DNA of 64,000 bases from M3007 sp965249785. GTDB lineage: Bacteria > Bacteroidota > Bacteroidia > Chitinophagales > Saprospiraceae. Under the pieces are notes generated by a model. That model ran no database searches. It was given only the letters and a program-made list of their open reading frames with translations, and was not told the DNA's origin. The stretch is from positions 310,001-374,000 of the forward strand of contig CBDFMU010000012.1 of assembly GCA_965249785.1 (NCBI GenBank). Reading direction: 5' to 3'. The translations under genes and the position numbers were made by a program. Of this stretch, positions 8,044-16,891 are shown in pieces (position 1 is the stretch's first letter; each line of letters starts with the position of its first letter).

Positions 8044-9087
8044 ATGTACCAGTTTTTCAAACCCTTTCTCTTCCTGCTAAGTGCCGAACGAGCGCATCAT
8101 GTCACGATGATTTTGCTCGACGTAGCCGCCGCTTTTTCGCCTACGCGCTGGTTATTACGCCGATGGTATTGTGTAGAAGATAATGGGTTGAAAAAGAAGG
8201 TATTAGGGTTGGCTTTTCCCAACAATGTTGGTCTCGCCGCAGGTTTTGACAAAGACGGAAAACACCTAGCCGGACTGGCTTGCCTGGGTTTTGGCTTCAT
8301 TGAAGTCGGCACCGTGACCCCGTTACCACAGGTAGGGAATCCGCAACCGCGCCTGTTCCGGCTACCTGGCGACGAGGCCCTTATTAACCGAATGGGTTTT
8401 AATAATGAAGGACTGGATGCGTTGGTAGAGCGTCTGAAAAAATGGCGTACCCGCGACTGGCCCAATAGCCCACTCATTGGCGGAAATATTGGTAAAAACA
8501 AAAACACACCCAACGCAGCAGCCGCATCAGATTATTTGATTTGTTTTGAAAAACTGTTTCCCTGGGTGGACTATTTCGTGGTCAATGTGAGTTCGCCCAA
8601 CACCCCTAACCTCCGGGATTTACAGGAAAAGGAACCGCTAACTCAGTTGTTAACTGCTTTGCAGGAGAAAAATCGGGCGCAAACAATGCCCAAACCGGTT
8701 CTGTTGAAAATTGCTCCCGATCTCACTAATACGCAATTAGACGATATTGCTGATATTGTACGCAGCACCGAACTGGCAGGTGTAATTGCCACCAATACCA
8801 CTATTTCAAGGGGAAATTTACGTATTTCTGCCCAACAGCTGGCGGATATTGGCCTTGGTGGATTGAGCGGTGCGCCGGTACGCGATCGCGCTACCACGGT
8901 GATTCACTATCTGCGCGAACGGCTCGGCCCGGAAACGGTCATTGTGGGCGTTGGAGGCATAGATTCGCCGCAGGCCGCTCAGGCAAAGATGGAGGCTGGT
9001 GCGAATTTGGTGCAGGTTTATACTGGATTGGTATATGCTGGGCCTGGGCTAGTGAAGGCGATTTTGCAACGCGGATGGAACGAATAA
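8044..9087 (+). CDS. pyrD: Dihydroorotate dehydrogenase (quinone), class 2
   Basis: The 347-residue enzyme oxidises dihydroorotate to orotate in pyrimidine synthesis and passes electrons to quinone. The N-terminal helical hairpin for membrane and quinone access (MYQFFKPFLFLLSAERAH) marks class 2. FMN and substrate motifs follow: NVGLAAGFDKDG, GFIEVGTVTPLPQVGNPQPR, LINRMGFNNEG, VNVSSPNTPNL (with the catalytic Ser region), LKIAPDLT, TNTTISR, GGLSGAPV and IVGVGGIDSP. The ATG at 8044 is chosen over one 15 codons upstream because the family's N-terminal helix starts there. It is a peripheral inner-membrane enzyme. Confidence 0.96.
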   Translation: MYQFFKPFLFLLSAERAHHVTMILLDVAAAFSPTRWLLRRWYCVEDNGLKKKVLGLAFPNNVGLAAGFDKDGKHLAGLACLGFGFIEVGTVTPLPQVGNPQPRLFRLPGDEALINRMGFNNEGLDALVERLKKWRTRDWPNSPLIGGNIGKNKNTPNAAAASDYLICFEKLFPWVDYFVVNVSSPNTPNLRDLQEKEPLTQLLTALQEKNRAQTMPKPVLLKIAPDLTNTQLDDIADIVRSTELAGVIATNTTISRGNLRISAQQLADIGLGGLSGAPVRDRATTVIHYLRERLGPETVIVGVGGIDSPQAAQAKMEAGANLVQVYTGLVYAGPGLVKAILQRGWNE

Positions 9088-9116
9088 AGCGGATTTTGCG
9101 GATGGCCTAAAGGCCG

Positions 9117-11429
9117 TTATTCCACAATAATCTCATCTACAAATATCCAAGCCCCTTCCCCTGCGCCGGGCGCGCCAGTCGGGATGACACCGAATTTTTG
9201 GACAACTACTTTCAGGTAACGCGTTTTAGCATTGGGCGTTTCCAGCACCACCGTTTCCACGTGACTGCCCGCCTTGGTTTGCGCCAACACTTCCCGTTTC
9301 GCTAATAGCGTAAAATTCTGTCCATCGGTGGAGCCATATACTTCCATGCCGACTGGCGGATAAATCCAGGCACCCCGGTTATCAAGATAATGCATAGTGA
9401 CCTGACTAAACGCCGTCGGAATGCCCAAATCAATAACCGGATCAATGTCGTTATTCACCAAACCCACCCAATTAATTTGGTTTGTCTGCGCATTGCCGAT
9501 CACCCCGTTGGTAAGCGCGTAGGCCTCTCCACCCGAATATCGGCCGGGCGCACGCGACATGGTATAGGGTTTCCCACTGGCCTTGTGCACCAGATATTGC
9601 GCTGTCAGCACCTTACCCAGACGTTTAACATCGGCAAAAACGGCTGCTTTTATGGTTGTCGTTTTAGTAACTGCAAAGGGTGCATTATAAAGGGCCGAAT
9701 TAGCCATCGGCTCTTGACCATCGGTGGTAAAACGAATTTTTGACTTGGCATCCAAGGTGGTTAGGTTTACCTTAGCATTTGAAAATGAAGCAGATACATC
9801 GTAAAATGTCTTAGCGTAATTTACGCCCATAGCATCTAATCGGGCGAAATGCGCGGGGAGGCGTTGCACAAAATCCGGCCAGTTTTTTCGCTCTTTTGCC
9901 GTCCAGCCTACTTCTGCCAAGGCACAGGCGCGCGGATACACCATGTATTCCACATCAGCGGGATCGGGCGTATATTCCGTCCAGAGATTGCCTTGTACAC
10001 CCAAGATGTAGCGGGCTTCTTCGGCAGTAATCGTATCCGGTATTGGCTCGTAACTATACGTTTTTTCGAGGGGCAAAAAGCCGCCAATGCCCAACTTCTC
10101 CGTGGCTGGATCGCTTTGGTAATAATCAAAATAAACGTGCGTAGTAGGGGTCATCACGACATCGTGGTGCATCCGTGCTGCGGCCACTCCCCCGTCAATG
10201 CCGCGCCAGCTCATCACGGTGGCACTGGGTGCCAAACCGCCTTCCAGAATTTCGTCCCAGCCGATGAGTTTTTTGCCGTGTTTTTCGAGCATTTTTTCTG
10301 CTCTGCCAATGAAATAGCTTTGCAAAGCGTGTTCGTCAGCCAAGTGGTTATCCTTAATTCGTTTTTGGCATTTGGGGCAATTTTTCCAACTGTCTTTGGG
10401 ACATTCATCACCGCCGACGTGTACGTAGGGGCCGGGGAAAAGGGCGCATACTTCGGTCAATACGTCGTCCAGAAAAGCAAAAGTCTGTTCATTACCCGCA
10501 CAAAATACGTCGCCAAAAACGCCCCATTTTGTGGCAGTAGCATAGGGGCCTCCCGTGCAACCAAGTTCCGGGTAAGCTGCCAAAGCCGCCTGTGCATGAC
10601 CAGGCATTTCTATTTCCGGAATAATGGTCACGAAACGCCGCCGGGCATATTCCACCACTTCTTTGACTTCCTGCTGGGTGTAATAGCCGCAGTAGGGCTT
10701 GCCATCGAACACCTGTGGCAGATCGGAATTGTGGCCGATCAACGTCTCTTTGCGGCAAGCGGCTATCGTTTGAAGTTTTGGATATTTTTTGATCTCGATG
10801 CGCCAACCCTGGTCTTCGGTAAGGTGCCAATGGAAAGTATTGAGCTTGTGTGTAGCCAGCAGATCAATGTATTTTTTGATAAAAGACACAGGGAAAAAGT
10901 GTCGCCCTACATCGAGGTGCAAACCACGATACGAAAAACGGGGCGCATCCTCAATCAGGCAAGCTGTTGCGAACCAAGGCGTGTTGGCGACCATTTGGGG
11001 GCTATTGAAAGCAGGTGGAAACAACTGACGCAAGGATTGCACAGCATAGAATGCCCCTGCCGCCGTTTTTGCGCGGATGAGAATTGTATTGGGCCGCACC
11101 TCCAATGTGTAACCTTCCGCAGCGGCGATTTTTTCATCTGGCAAAAAATAGATGGCGTTGCTACGTGGTTCCCGGATGGCATTTTTAAACGGCTGGCTGG
11201 CCAATTTATAACCCGTAGAGGATTGTGCCAACGCCATGAAATATTGCGCTGCCAGATCCCACTCCGGCTGATCGGCAGGGAGATAAATGCGGGTGTCGGC
11301 CTGCAATTTAAAATTTCCTTCGTGCGCTTCTACCCGCAATGGCTGCGGAATGATTTGTATGTCTGGCGCAGTTTGGCAAGTGGAAAAGAAGGGCACGAGC
11401 AGGAAAAAGAAAGCGAAACGAATAGTCAT
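9117..11429 (-). CDS. Beta-N-acetylhexosaminidase, GH20, exported
   Basis: This 770-residue exported glycoside hydrolase removes terminal GlcNAc or GalNAc from chitin fragments, glycans or wall material. Residues 1-20 form a signal peptide whose FFSTC may be a lipobox. A GH20b-like domain follows (about 25-160), then the catalytic barrel (about 165-510) with the GH20 signature HVGGDECPK (Asp341-Glu342). After that come an Fn3-associated/chitobiase C-terminal segment (KIRFTTDGQEPMANSALY) and a discoidin-like tail (HYLDNRGAWIYPPVGMEVYG). The ATG at 11429 fits the signal peptide; an in-frame extension to 11561 does not. The gene converges on pyrD. Confidence 0.94.
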   Translation of the reverse strand: MTIRFAFFFLLVPFFSTCQTAPDIQIIPQPLRVEAHEGNFKLQADTRIYLPADQPEWDLAAQYFMALAQSSTGYKLASQPFKNAIREPRSNAIYFLPDEKIAAAEGYTLEVRPNTILIRAKTAAGAFYAVQSLRQLFPPAFNSPQMVANTPWFATACLIEDAPRFSYRGLHLDVGRHFFPVSFIKKYIDLLATHKLNTFHWHLTEDQGWRIEIKKYPKLQTIAACRKETLIGHNSDLPQVFDGKPYCGYYTQQEVKEVVEYARRRFVTIIPEIEMPGHAQAALAAYPELGCTGGPYATATKWGVFGDVFCAGNEQTFAFLDDVLTEVCALFPGPYVHVGGDECPKDSWKNCPKCQKRIKDNHLADEHALQSYFIGRAEKMLEKHGKKLIGWDEILEGGLAPSATVMSWRGIDGGVAAARMHHDVVMTPTTHVYFDYYQSDPATEKLGIGGFLPLEKTYSYEPIPDTITAEEARYILGVQGNLWTEYTPDPADVEYMVYPRACALAEVGWTAKERKNWPDFVQRLPAHFARLDAMGVNYAKTFYDVSASFSNAKVNLTTLDAKSKIRFTTDGQEPMANSALYNAPFAVTKTTTIKAAVFADVKRLGKVLTAQYLVHKASGKPYTMSRAPGRYSGGEAYALTNGVIGNAQTNQINWVGLVNNDIDPVIDLGIPTAFSQVTMHYLDNRGAWIYPPVGMEVYGSTDGQNFTLLAKREVLAQTKAGSHVETVVLETPNAKTRYLKVVVQKFGVIPTGAPGAGEGAWIFVDEIIVE

Positions 11430-11584
11430 GTGCAGGAAAACAATGTGGTCGAAGTGATCAAAATAACCAATCAATTGCGAGCGATAAAGATGCACATAAA
11501 AATTTAATTCTGTTTGTCGTTTTAGACAGTCACCCGTTGAGCGACCCTTTCGATCACCCAACCTCTGTCCCCCACCAGATCAGA

Positions 11585-12514
11585 TCAACAAACGACCGCT
11601 CCTTCCTGATTGATCGGTGACAGAAAAATATCGCTTTGGATTTTATGTTGCGTAAACGCTTGCTGCATAGCGGCACCGGCGTATTCGGCAGCCAAACTAT
11701 TGGCGCAGAGCGCAAAAACGGACGGACCAGCCCCGGAAATGCTGCAACCCAACACCCCTTCCGTCTCGATAGCCGCTTGTTTTACTTCGTAAAATCCGGG
11801 AATAAGTTGGGCGCGTTGCGGTTCAATAATATCGTCGCGCAGACTTCTCCCAATCAGCGCAATGTCGGCGTTATACATCCCAATAATAAATGCAGCGAGG
11901 TTGGCACTCTGTTGAATGTGCTGTTTCAGCGTGATATCGGGTCGCAAAATGGCCCTGGCATCTTTGGTCAGCACCTCCACGTGCGGGTACACCACTGCCA
12001 CGCACAAACCCTTGGGTACGTGCAACCTATGTACATCAAGCGTGGCATTATCACGAATAAGAATGATGCCACCAAGCAGCGAGGGAGCCACATTATCGGC
12101 ATGAAAACCACCAGAAGCCACTTGCTCGCCCAGGCAGGCAAAAGGCAGCAGTTCGCGTTTGCTCAATCCCGTGCGAAGCAGTTCACTTACTGCCAAGACT
12201 GCGGCGGCAGCACTGGCGGCACTACTGCCAAGACCACTGCCAGAGGGCATTTTTTTATGGATTTCGAGCTCAATACCCCGTCCGGTTTCGCCCAAATGTT
12301 CCAGCAAACGCAGGGCCGCTACGCCTGCCGTGTTTTTCTCTACTTCATAAGGCAATTTACCTTGTGCACCGGTTATTTTGGTGATGCGCAGACCAGGTAT
12401 CTCACTTTTACGAGCAATCACCTCGTCGCCGGGGCGTTCCAGGCAAAGGCCCAAGGTGTCAAATCCAACGGCGACATTGCCGATGCTAGCCGGGGCGAAA
12501 ACTTTTATTCCCAA
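11585..12514 (-). CDS. thrB: Homoserine kinase
   Basis: The 309-residue GHMP kinase phosphorylates homoserine on the route to threonine. The family landmarks are VFAPASIGNVAVGFDTLG at the N-terminus, the ATP loop MPSGSGLGSSAASAAAA, GGFHADNVAPSLLGG and the C-terminal GCSISGAGPSVFAL. The start is a TTG at 12514; no ATG lies closer to the conserved N-terminus. No other threonine-pathway gene is beside it. Upstream (12515-12857) is a 343-nt gap with no gene or clear hairpin; the opposite side of that gap also begins with a TTG-start gene. Confidence 0.95.
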   Translation of the reverse strand: MGIKVFAPASIGNVAVGFDTLGLCLERPGDEVIARKSEIPGLRITKITGAQGKLPYEVEKNTAGVAALRLLEHLGETGRGIELEIHKKMPSGSGLGSSAASAAAAVLAVSELLRTGLSKRELLPFACLGEQVASGGFHADNVAPSLLGGIILIRDNATLDVHRLHVPKGLCVAVVYPHVEVLTKDARAILRPDITLKQHIQQSANLAAFIIGMYNADIALIGRSLRDDIIEPQRAQLIPGFYEVKQAAIETEGVLGCSISGAGPSVFALCANSLAAEYAGAAMQQAFTQHKIQSDIFLSPINQEGAVVC

Positions 12515-12857
12515 TGGTAAACGTAATAAAGTTGGTAAAATTAATAAGATCGTGGTAACATCTGACCCTTAGTTGTCCTGCGGGCGAAGATAGAAATGGT
12601 TGACAATAGCCTAGGTTTTAATTGGCTTAAACACAGACTATTTACCCACCTTGTTGTTAAGCAACCATTCATGGCTAAGTTTCAGGACCTATAAATACAT
12701 GTACAATTGCACGATCAATCGTATTTTGGAGCGTTTTTAAGTAAAAAGTCAGTTACTAAAGCTGATTTAGTAAAAAATTCCAGCGGTATGTTTGGAAGGA
12801 AGTACCTCTGAATTGAATTTTGCCTTCACTCGCTCCTTCACCGTTTATACGTCGTAG
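12515..12857. other. Gene-free divergent spacer between thrB and the DUF5682 gene
   Basis: This is AT-rich sequence with no supported ORF, tRNA or strong hairpin. Both flanking genes start with TTG and read outward. Only imperfect matches to TAnnTTTG are present. Confidence 0.5.
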
Positions 12858-15119
12858 TTGATCGTTCATACTTCCAAAATCGATCTTTTCGGCATTCGCC
12901 ACCACGGTCCGGGTTCGGCTCGCAGCCTCCGCATGGCCCTGACTGCCAATCCACCGGAGGTAATTTTGATCGAAGGTCCGCCCGATGCAGAAAAGTTAAT
13001 TCCGTTGGTCGCCCATGCGCAAATGGTGCCGCCGGTAGCCATGCTGGTCTACAATCCCAAGCAATTACAGCAGGCATCTTTCTTTCCTTTCGCCGAATTT
13101 TCTCCCGAATGGCAGGCGATTCAGTTTGGTTTGGAAAATAATATTCCGCTGCAATTCATGGATTTGCCGCTGAGTCAGGTCTTTGCCCTACGGGAGAATA
13201 AACCGCAACTTACCTTAAATCTGTCCGATGAAACGCCCGATGAAGCCGAAGCAGATCCGTTTAAGTACATCGCTACGTTAGCGGGCTACACCGATCCCGA
13301 ACGCTGGTGGGATGCGATGTTGGAACGAAAAAACGACGACACGGCCATTTTTCCGGCTATTCTGGAATTAATGCAAGCCTTGCGCGACCATAAAAGCACC
13401 CCGGAAACCCTCGAAACGCTGCTGCGCGAAGCCTATATGCGCCAGACTATTCGTGCTGCGCAAAAATCTGGTTATCAAGATATTGCGGTGGTTTGTGGGG
13501 CCTGGCATACGCCTGCTTTGGCCGCTTTGGAACAGATCAAAGCCAGCAGTGATGCCGCACTATTGAAAGGGTTAAAAAAAGTAAAAACCGAGGCGGTCTG
13601 GATTCCCTGGTCGTTCGATCGCTTGGCGACGCAGAGTGGATATAGTGCCGGGGTAATCGCGCCCGCCTGGTATCGGTTGCTGTTTAAAATGGAGGCGACC
13701 AACGAAGGAAAAGCCGATAATGATGCTGTCACGCAGTGGCTCACGCAGGCCGCGCGGTTGTTACGGGAACAGGATTTGGCCACTTCCTCGGCGCACGTCA
13801 TCGAAGCGGTACGTCTGGCTAATACGTTGGCGGTGTTGCGCCGCACGACCTGGCCGGGTATCGAAGAATTGCGCGAAGTGGCGGTGACGGTACTTTGCGA
13901 AGGTGCCGAAAAACAATTGGAACTCATTGATCAACAATTGATTATCGGTGATGTGCTCGGTGCCGTGCCGGACGATTTGGAGGTGCCACCGCTGAAAGCC
14001 GATTTTGAAACGCAGGTGAAAAGTTGTCGTTTGGAACGTAAAACCCAACTGGAAACGCTAAAACTTGACCTTCGGAAAGACGCGCACACCGCCAAAAGTC
14101 GACTGCTACATCGCCTGCAAATACTCGGTATTCCATGGGGAAATCTCGAAGGGGAGCGCGATAATTCAAAAAGACAAGGCGGCTTCCACGAAGACTGGCA
14201 GATGAAATGGTTGCCGGATTTTGAAATTCGCCTCATCGAAGCAGGGACTTGGGGTAATACCGTGGTGGAAGCCGCCACGAATCGTGCGCTCCGCCAAATC
14301 CGCGCTGCTCTGCACCTGCCCGAATTAACGGCTTTGCTCGGCAATATTTTAAAGGCCGACTTGAATACACTGGTGCCGGATCTGCTGTCTAAATTGCAGT
14401 CGATCAGTGCTTTATCCAATGACGTTTTGGCCTTAGCCGATGCCGTGCCGCCGTTGGCCGAAGTGTTGCGCTACGGCTCCGCCCGCCAACTGGATTTGAG
14501 CGCGGTGGAACAATTGTTAAGCGGCATTATTCCTCGCGTGGCGGTGCAGTTGCCCGCCGCTTGTAGTGGCGTGGACGGAGACGTCGCCGCCGATATTTTG
14601 AAAAAAATACTGGGCGTTAATCGCGCATTGGCCATTTTATCGGTCCCGGATTATGACAATTTATGGCAAAGAACGCTGACCGACCTAGCAGACAGCAAAA
14701 CCACAGCTCCCCTGCTGGCTGGTCTTTGCACCCGAATTCGGTTTGATAAAAGCACACAAGACGCGGCACAAACCGGCCAGACTATGCGTTATCGCCTTTC
14801 GCGGGCGCAAGAAGTGGCCGAAGCGGCTGGCTGGCTGGAAGGTTTTTTGTACGGAAGCGGGCTTTTATTATTGCATTACACCGAATTGTGGCAAGCCCTC
14901 GATAGTTGGGTGCAGGAACTACAAGATGATGATTTTCAACAACTACTGCCATTATTGCGGCGCACGTTTAGCCGTTTTGAGGCTCCTGAACGGGAGAAAA
15001 TGCTTGATTTGGTGAAGCATGGAAACTCTCCCCAAAGCGCTTCTGCATTGCCAGCTGAAGATTGGGATGCCACCCGCGCGGAGGCGGTGACGGGAGTGTT
15101 GCAGGATATTTTTGGCTAA
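12858..15119 (+). CDS. DUF5682 family protein, orphan
   Basis: The 753-residue protein begins IDLFGIRHHGPGSARSLRMAL and VILIEGPPDAEKLIPL, the signature of DUF5682. Further conserved blocks are FFPFAEFSPEWQAIQFG, QFMDLPLSQ and AVVCGAWHTPAL. The HHGPGS, EGPPDAE and GAWH layout recalls the TraB/EreA-like fold, but catalytic function is unproven. Related genes are known from clusters with a MoxR-type AAA ATPase, a VWA protein and a SWIM-domain protein. None of those lies within this window, so this copy stands alone. Translation begins at a TTG because a stop codon sits directly upstream in frame. A lost base upstream could also explain the absent ATG. Confidence 0.8.
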   Translation: MIVHTSKIDLFGIRHHGPGSARSLRMALTANPPEVILIEGPPDAEKLIPLVAHAQMVPPVAMLVYNPKQLQQASFFPFAEFSPEWQAIQFGLENNIPLQFMDLPLSQVFALRENKPQLTLNLSDETPDEAEADPFKYIATLAGYTDPERWWDAMLERKNDDTAIFPAILELMQALRDHKSTPETLETLLREAYMRQTIRAAQKSGYQDIAVVCGAWHTPALAALEQIKASSDAALLKGLKKVKTEAVWIPWSFDRLATQSGYSAGVIAPAWYRLLFKMEATNEGKADNDAVTQWLTQAARLLREQDLATSSAHVIEAVRLANTLAVLRRTTWPGIEELREVAVTVLCEGAEKQLELIDQQLIIGDVLGAVPDDLEVPPLKADFETQVKSCRLERKTQLETLKLDLRKDAHTAKSRLLHRLQILGIPWGNLEGERDNSKRQGGFHEDWQMKWLPDFEIRLIEAGTWGNTVVEAATNRALRQIRAALHLPELTALLGNILKADLNTLVPDLLSKLQSISALSNDVLALADAVPPLAEVLRYGSARQLDLSAVEQLLSGIIPRVAVQLPAACSGVDGDVAADILKKILGVNRALAILSVPDYDNLWQRTLTDLADSKTTAPLLAGLCTRIRFDKSTQDAAQTGQTMRYRLSRAQEVAEAAGWLEGFLYGSGLLLLHYTELWQALDSWVQELQDDDFQQLLPLLRRTFSRFEAPEREKMLDLVKHGNSPQSASALPAEDWDATRAEAVTGVLQDIFG

Positions 15120-15159
15120 CACTGTAAACTAAATTTATTTGCAAAACCGAGCGCGGTTA

Positions 15160-15283
15160 CCTCCCCCGGCCTGCGGCCACCCCCTCCAAAAGGGGGATAG
15201 TCTCCGCTCTTAGTTAAGGAATAATATGGTGAAATCGCGCTCGGTATCCCCCTTTCGAGGGGGTGGCCGCAGGCCGGGGGAGG
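15160..15283. repeat. Long GC-rich inverted repeat
   Basis: Arms of about 38 nt (15160-15198 and 15246-15283) are near-perfect reverse complements rich in CCCCC and GGGGG runs. They are separated by 47 nt. A shorter complementary pair (CCGAGCGCG near 15148, CGCGCTCGG near 15236) is nested nearby. It lies between the DUF5682 and Nudix genes and may be a mobile or REP-like element. I found no second copy in the window. Confidence 0.8.
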
Positions 15284-15367
15284 AGTGTACGTATAGGCTA
15301 GCCGAAAAATCTAGCAAAACCTATTCTGCAATATCTTGATTATTAGCATATTGACCACATTAATATC

Positions 15368-15952
15368 ATGTCTTTTCAATTCAAAACCGCTGGCCCCGAC
15401 GATAGCACCAATCCTTGGCAGACTCTATCGGAACGGGAAGCCTACGCCAACCCCTGGATCAGGATCAGCCACCGCGAAGTGCTTACGCCGTCCGGCACAC
15501 CCGGCATTTATGGCGTAGTGCATTTCAAAAATGTGGCGGTCGGCGTGGTGCCACTGGATGCCGAAGGTTATACCTGGTTGGTAGGTCAATATCGCTACAC
15601 GTTGCAACGCTACACTTGGGAAATTCCCGAAGGCGGCGGCCCATTGGGAATGGACCCATTAGAAGCCGCAAAACGCGAATTGTTGGAAGAAACCGGCATC
15701 ACCGCGCACCGCTGGACACCTTTGCTGGAGTTGCACACTTCTAACTCGGTGACCGACGAATATGGTGTAGCCTACATTGCCCAGGACCTCGAGATGGGCG
15801 AGGCACAACCAGAAGAAACGGAAGAACTGCAGGTGCGACGCTTGCCTTTTTCGGAGGTAGTAGACATGGTCATGAGCGGCGAAATCACCGATTCGCTCTC
15901 GATGATTGCAATATTGAAGACTAACGAGTGGTTGCGAGAAGGGGTGATTTGA
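15368..15952 (+). CDS. Nudix hydrolase, ADP-ribose pyrophosphatase-like
   Basis: The 194-residue protein probably cleaves nucleotide-sugar or ADP-ribose type diphosphates. It has the WLVGQYRYTLQRYTWEIPEG strand typical of ADP-ribose pyrophosphatases and a Nudix helix DPLEAAKRELLEETGI carrying the metal-binding REXXEE core. The Glu that usually opens the Nudix box is replaced by Met (GPLGMDPLE), but the catalytic Glu pair is present, so activity is plausible. Its last 32 nt overlap the convergent pseudouridine synthase gene. Confidence 0.9.
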   Translation: MSFQFKTAGPDDSTNPWQTLSEREAYANPWIRISHREVLTPSGTPGIYGVVHFKNVAVGVVPLDAEGYTWLVGQYRYTLQRYTWEIPEGGGPLGMDPLEAAKRELLEETGITAHRWTPLLELHTSNSVTDEYGVAYIAQDLEMGEAQPEETEELQVRRLPFSEVVDMVMSGEITDSLSMIAILKTNEWLREGVI

Positions 15953-16604
15953 AAAGTATTTCCTCAAAAGCGCGCCACACCGGATCGGCGGGTAAGTCTG
16001 CCTCCAAGTGAATTCGACTACCTGAAACGGGATGATCAAAAGCCAAACGCCAGGCATGAAGATGAATAGAACGGTTCTCATTATTGCGCCGAAAACCGTA
16101 TTTCACATCGCCTTTTATCGGACTTCCAATGGCCGCTAATTGACTGCGAATTTGGTGGTGTCGCCCGGTAATCAATTGAATATGAAGCAGATGATAACGG
16201 TCGCTGCTGCCAATTAGTTTATAGTGCAGTTCCGCACGTTCGAGGTCGGGGGATTCGCCGGTAAAAGCCATCACCGTATTTTTTCCTTCCTGCTTGCGCA
16301 AGTAATGCACCAGTGTGGCCTCCGGTTCGGGTGGCATTTGCTGCACCACGGCGAGGTATTCCTTTGCTACCTTCCGCTCCTGAAACTGGCGGGATAAGGC
16401 TGTCATCGCGGATTTTGATTTGGCAAATAAAATAATACCACTCACCGGGCGGTCAATGCGATGCACCACTTGCAGCGGGTGCTTGCAGTAGGTTTCGGCC
16501 TGACTTTGAAAAGTCGGATCACCCGTTTTGTCGGGCTGCACGGCGATGCCCGGCGGCTTATTGAAAGCGATGAACTGGTTGTTCTTGATGAGTACGTCGA
16601 GCAT
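15921..16604 (-). CDS. RluA-family RNA pseudouridine synthase
   Basis: The 227-residue protein belongs to the RluA/RsuA-type pseudouridine synthases that isomerise uridine in rRNA or tRNA. It has the catalytic-Asp motif VVHRIDRPVSGIILFAKS, an N-terminal NKPPGIAVQPDKTG, the HHQIRSQLAAIGSPIKGDVK block and HLHAWRLAFDHP. There is no S4 domain, as in short TruC/RluA members. The target site cannot be predicted. The 3' end overlaps the convergent Nudix gene by 32 nt, so antisense transcript contact is possible. Confidence 0.92.
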   Translation of the reverse strand: MLDVLIKNNQFIAFNKPPGIAVQPDKTGDPTFQSQAETYCKHPLQVVHRIDRPVSGIILFAKSKSAMTALSRQFQERKVAKEYLAVVQQMPPEPEATLVHYLRKQEGKNTVMAFTGESPDLERAELHYKLIGSSDRYHLLHIQLITGRHHQIRSQLAAIGSPIKGDVKYGFRRNNENRSIHLHAWRLAFDHPVSGSRIHLEADLPADPVWRAFEEILFKSPLLATTR

Positions 16605-16655
16605 GGAGTTACTGGAATGTCACCGCTACGCGGTTTTTAGCAAAATATTAAAAAC

Positions 16656-16826
16656 TTATTCAATTTCCTCATAATCAATGTATTCGCCCTGATTGCCCAA
16701 TTTGTTTTTTTCAATATCTGTCATATTAGGCGGCGGTGCAGGCGGACGTTTGGGGAGTAGCCAGGGACGCAAAGCGTGGTACAACCACCAAAAAGCGAAG
16801 ACGACGAAAAGCCATTTGAATAACAT
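16656..16826 (-). CDS. DUF4834-like small membrane protein
   Basis: The 56-residue protein has one N-terminal membrane helix (LFKWLFVVFAFWWLYHALRP), a proline-rich linker and an acidic tail GNQGEYIDYEEIE. The tail is characteristic of DUF4834, a family largely confined to Bacteroidota. The ATG at 16826 is chosen over a TTG 12 codons upstream because the hydrophobic helix starts right after it. Function is unknown. The next gene upstream on the same strand starts 66 nt away. Confidence 0.65.
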   Translation of the reverse strand: MLFKWLFVVFAFWWLYHALRPWLLPKRPPAPPPNMTDIEKNKLGNQGEYIDYEEIE

Positions 16827-16891
16827 AGAAATGACAACAAAAAATGTGGCTAATGTGGTCAATGTATTAATGTGAAATCATTGGGACGTTA

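Noticed and set aside
9849..11507. A 552-codon open frame on the forward strand opposite the GH20 hexosaminidase
   Set aside because: The reverse strand encodes a complete hexosaminidase with catalytic HVGGDECPK; the forward frame shows no family motif and is a shadow.
11636..12520. A 294-codon forward frame opposite thrB
   Set aside because: It lies entirely within the homoserine kinase gene on the other strand and has no recognisable motif.
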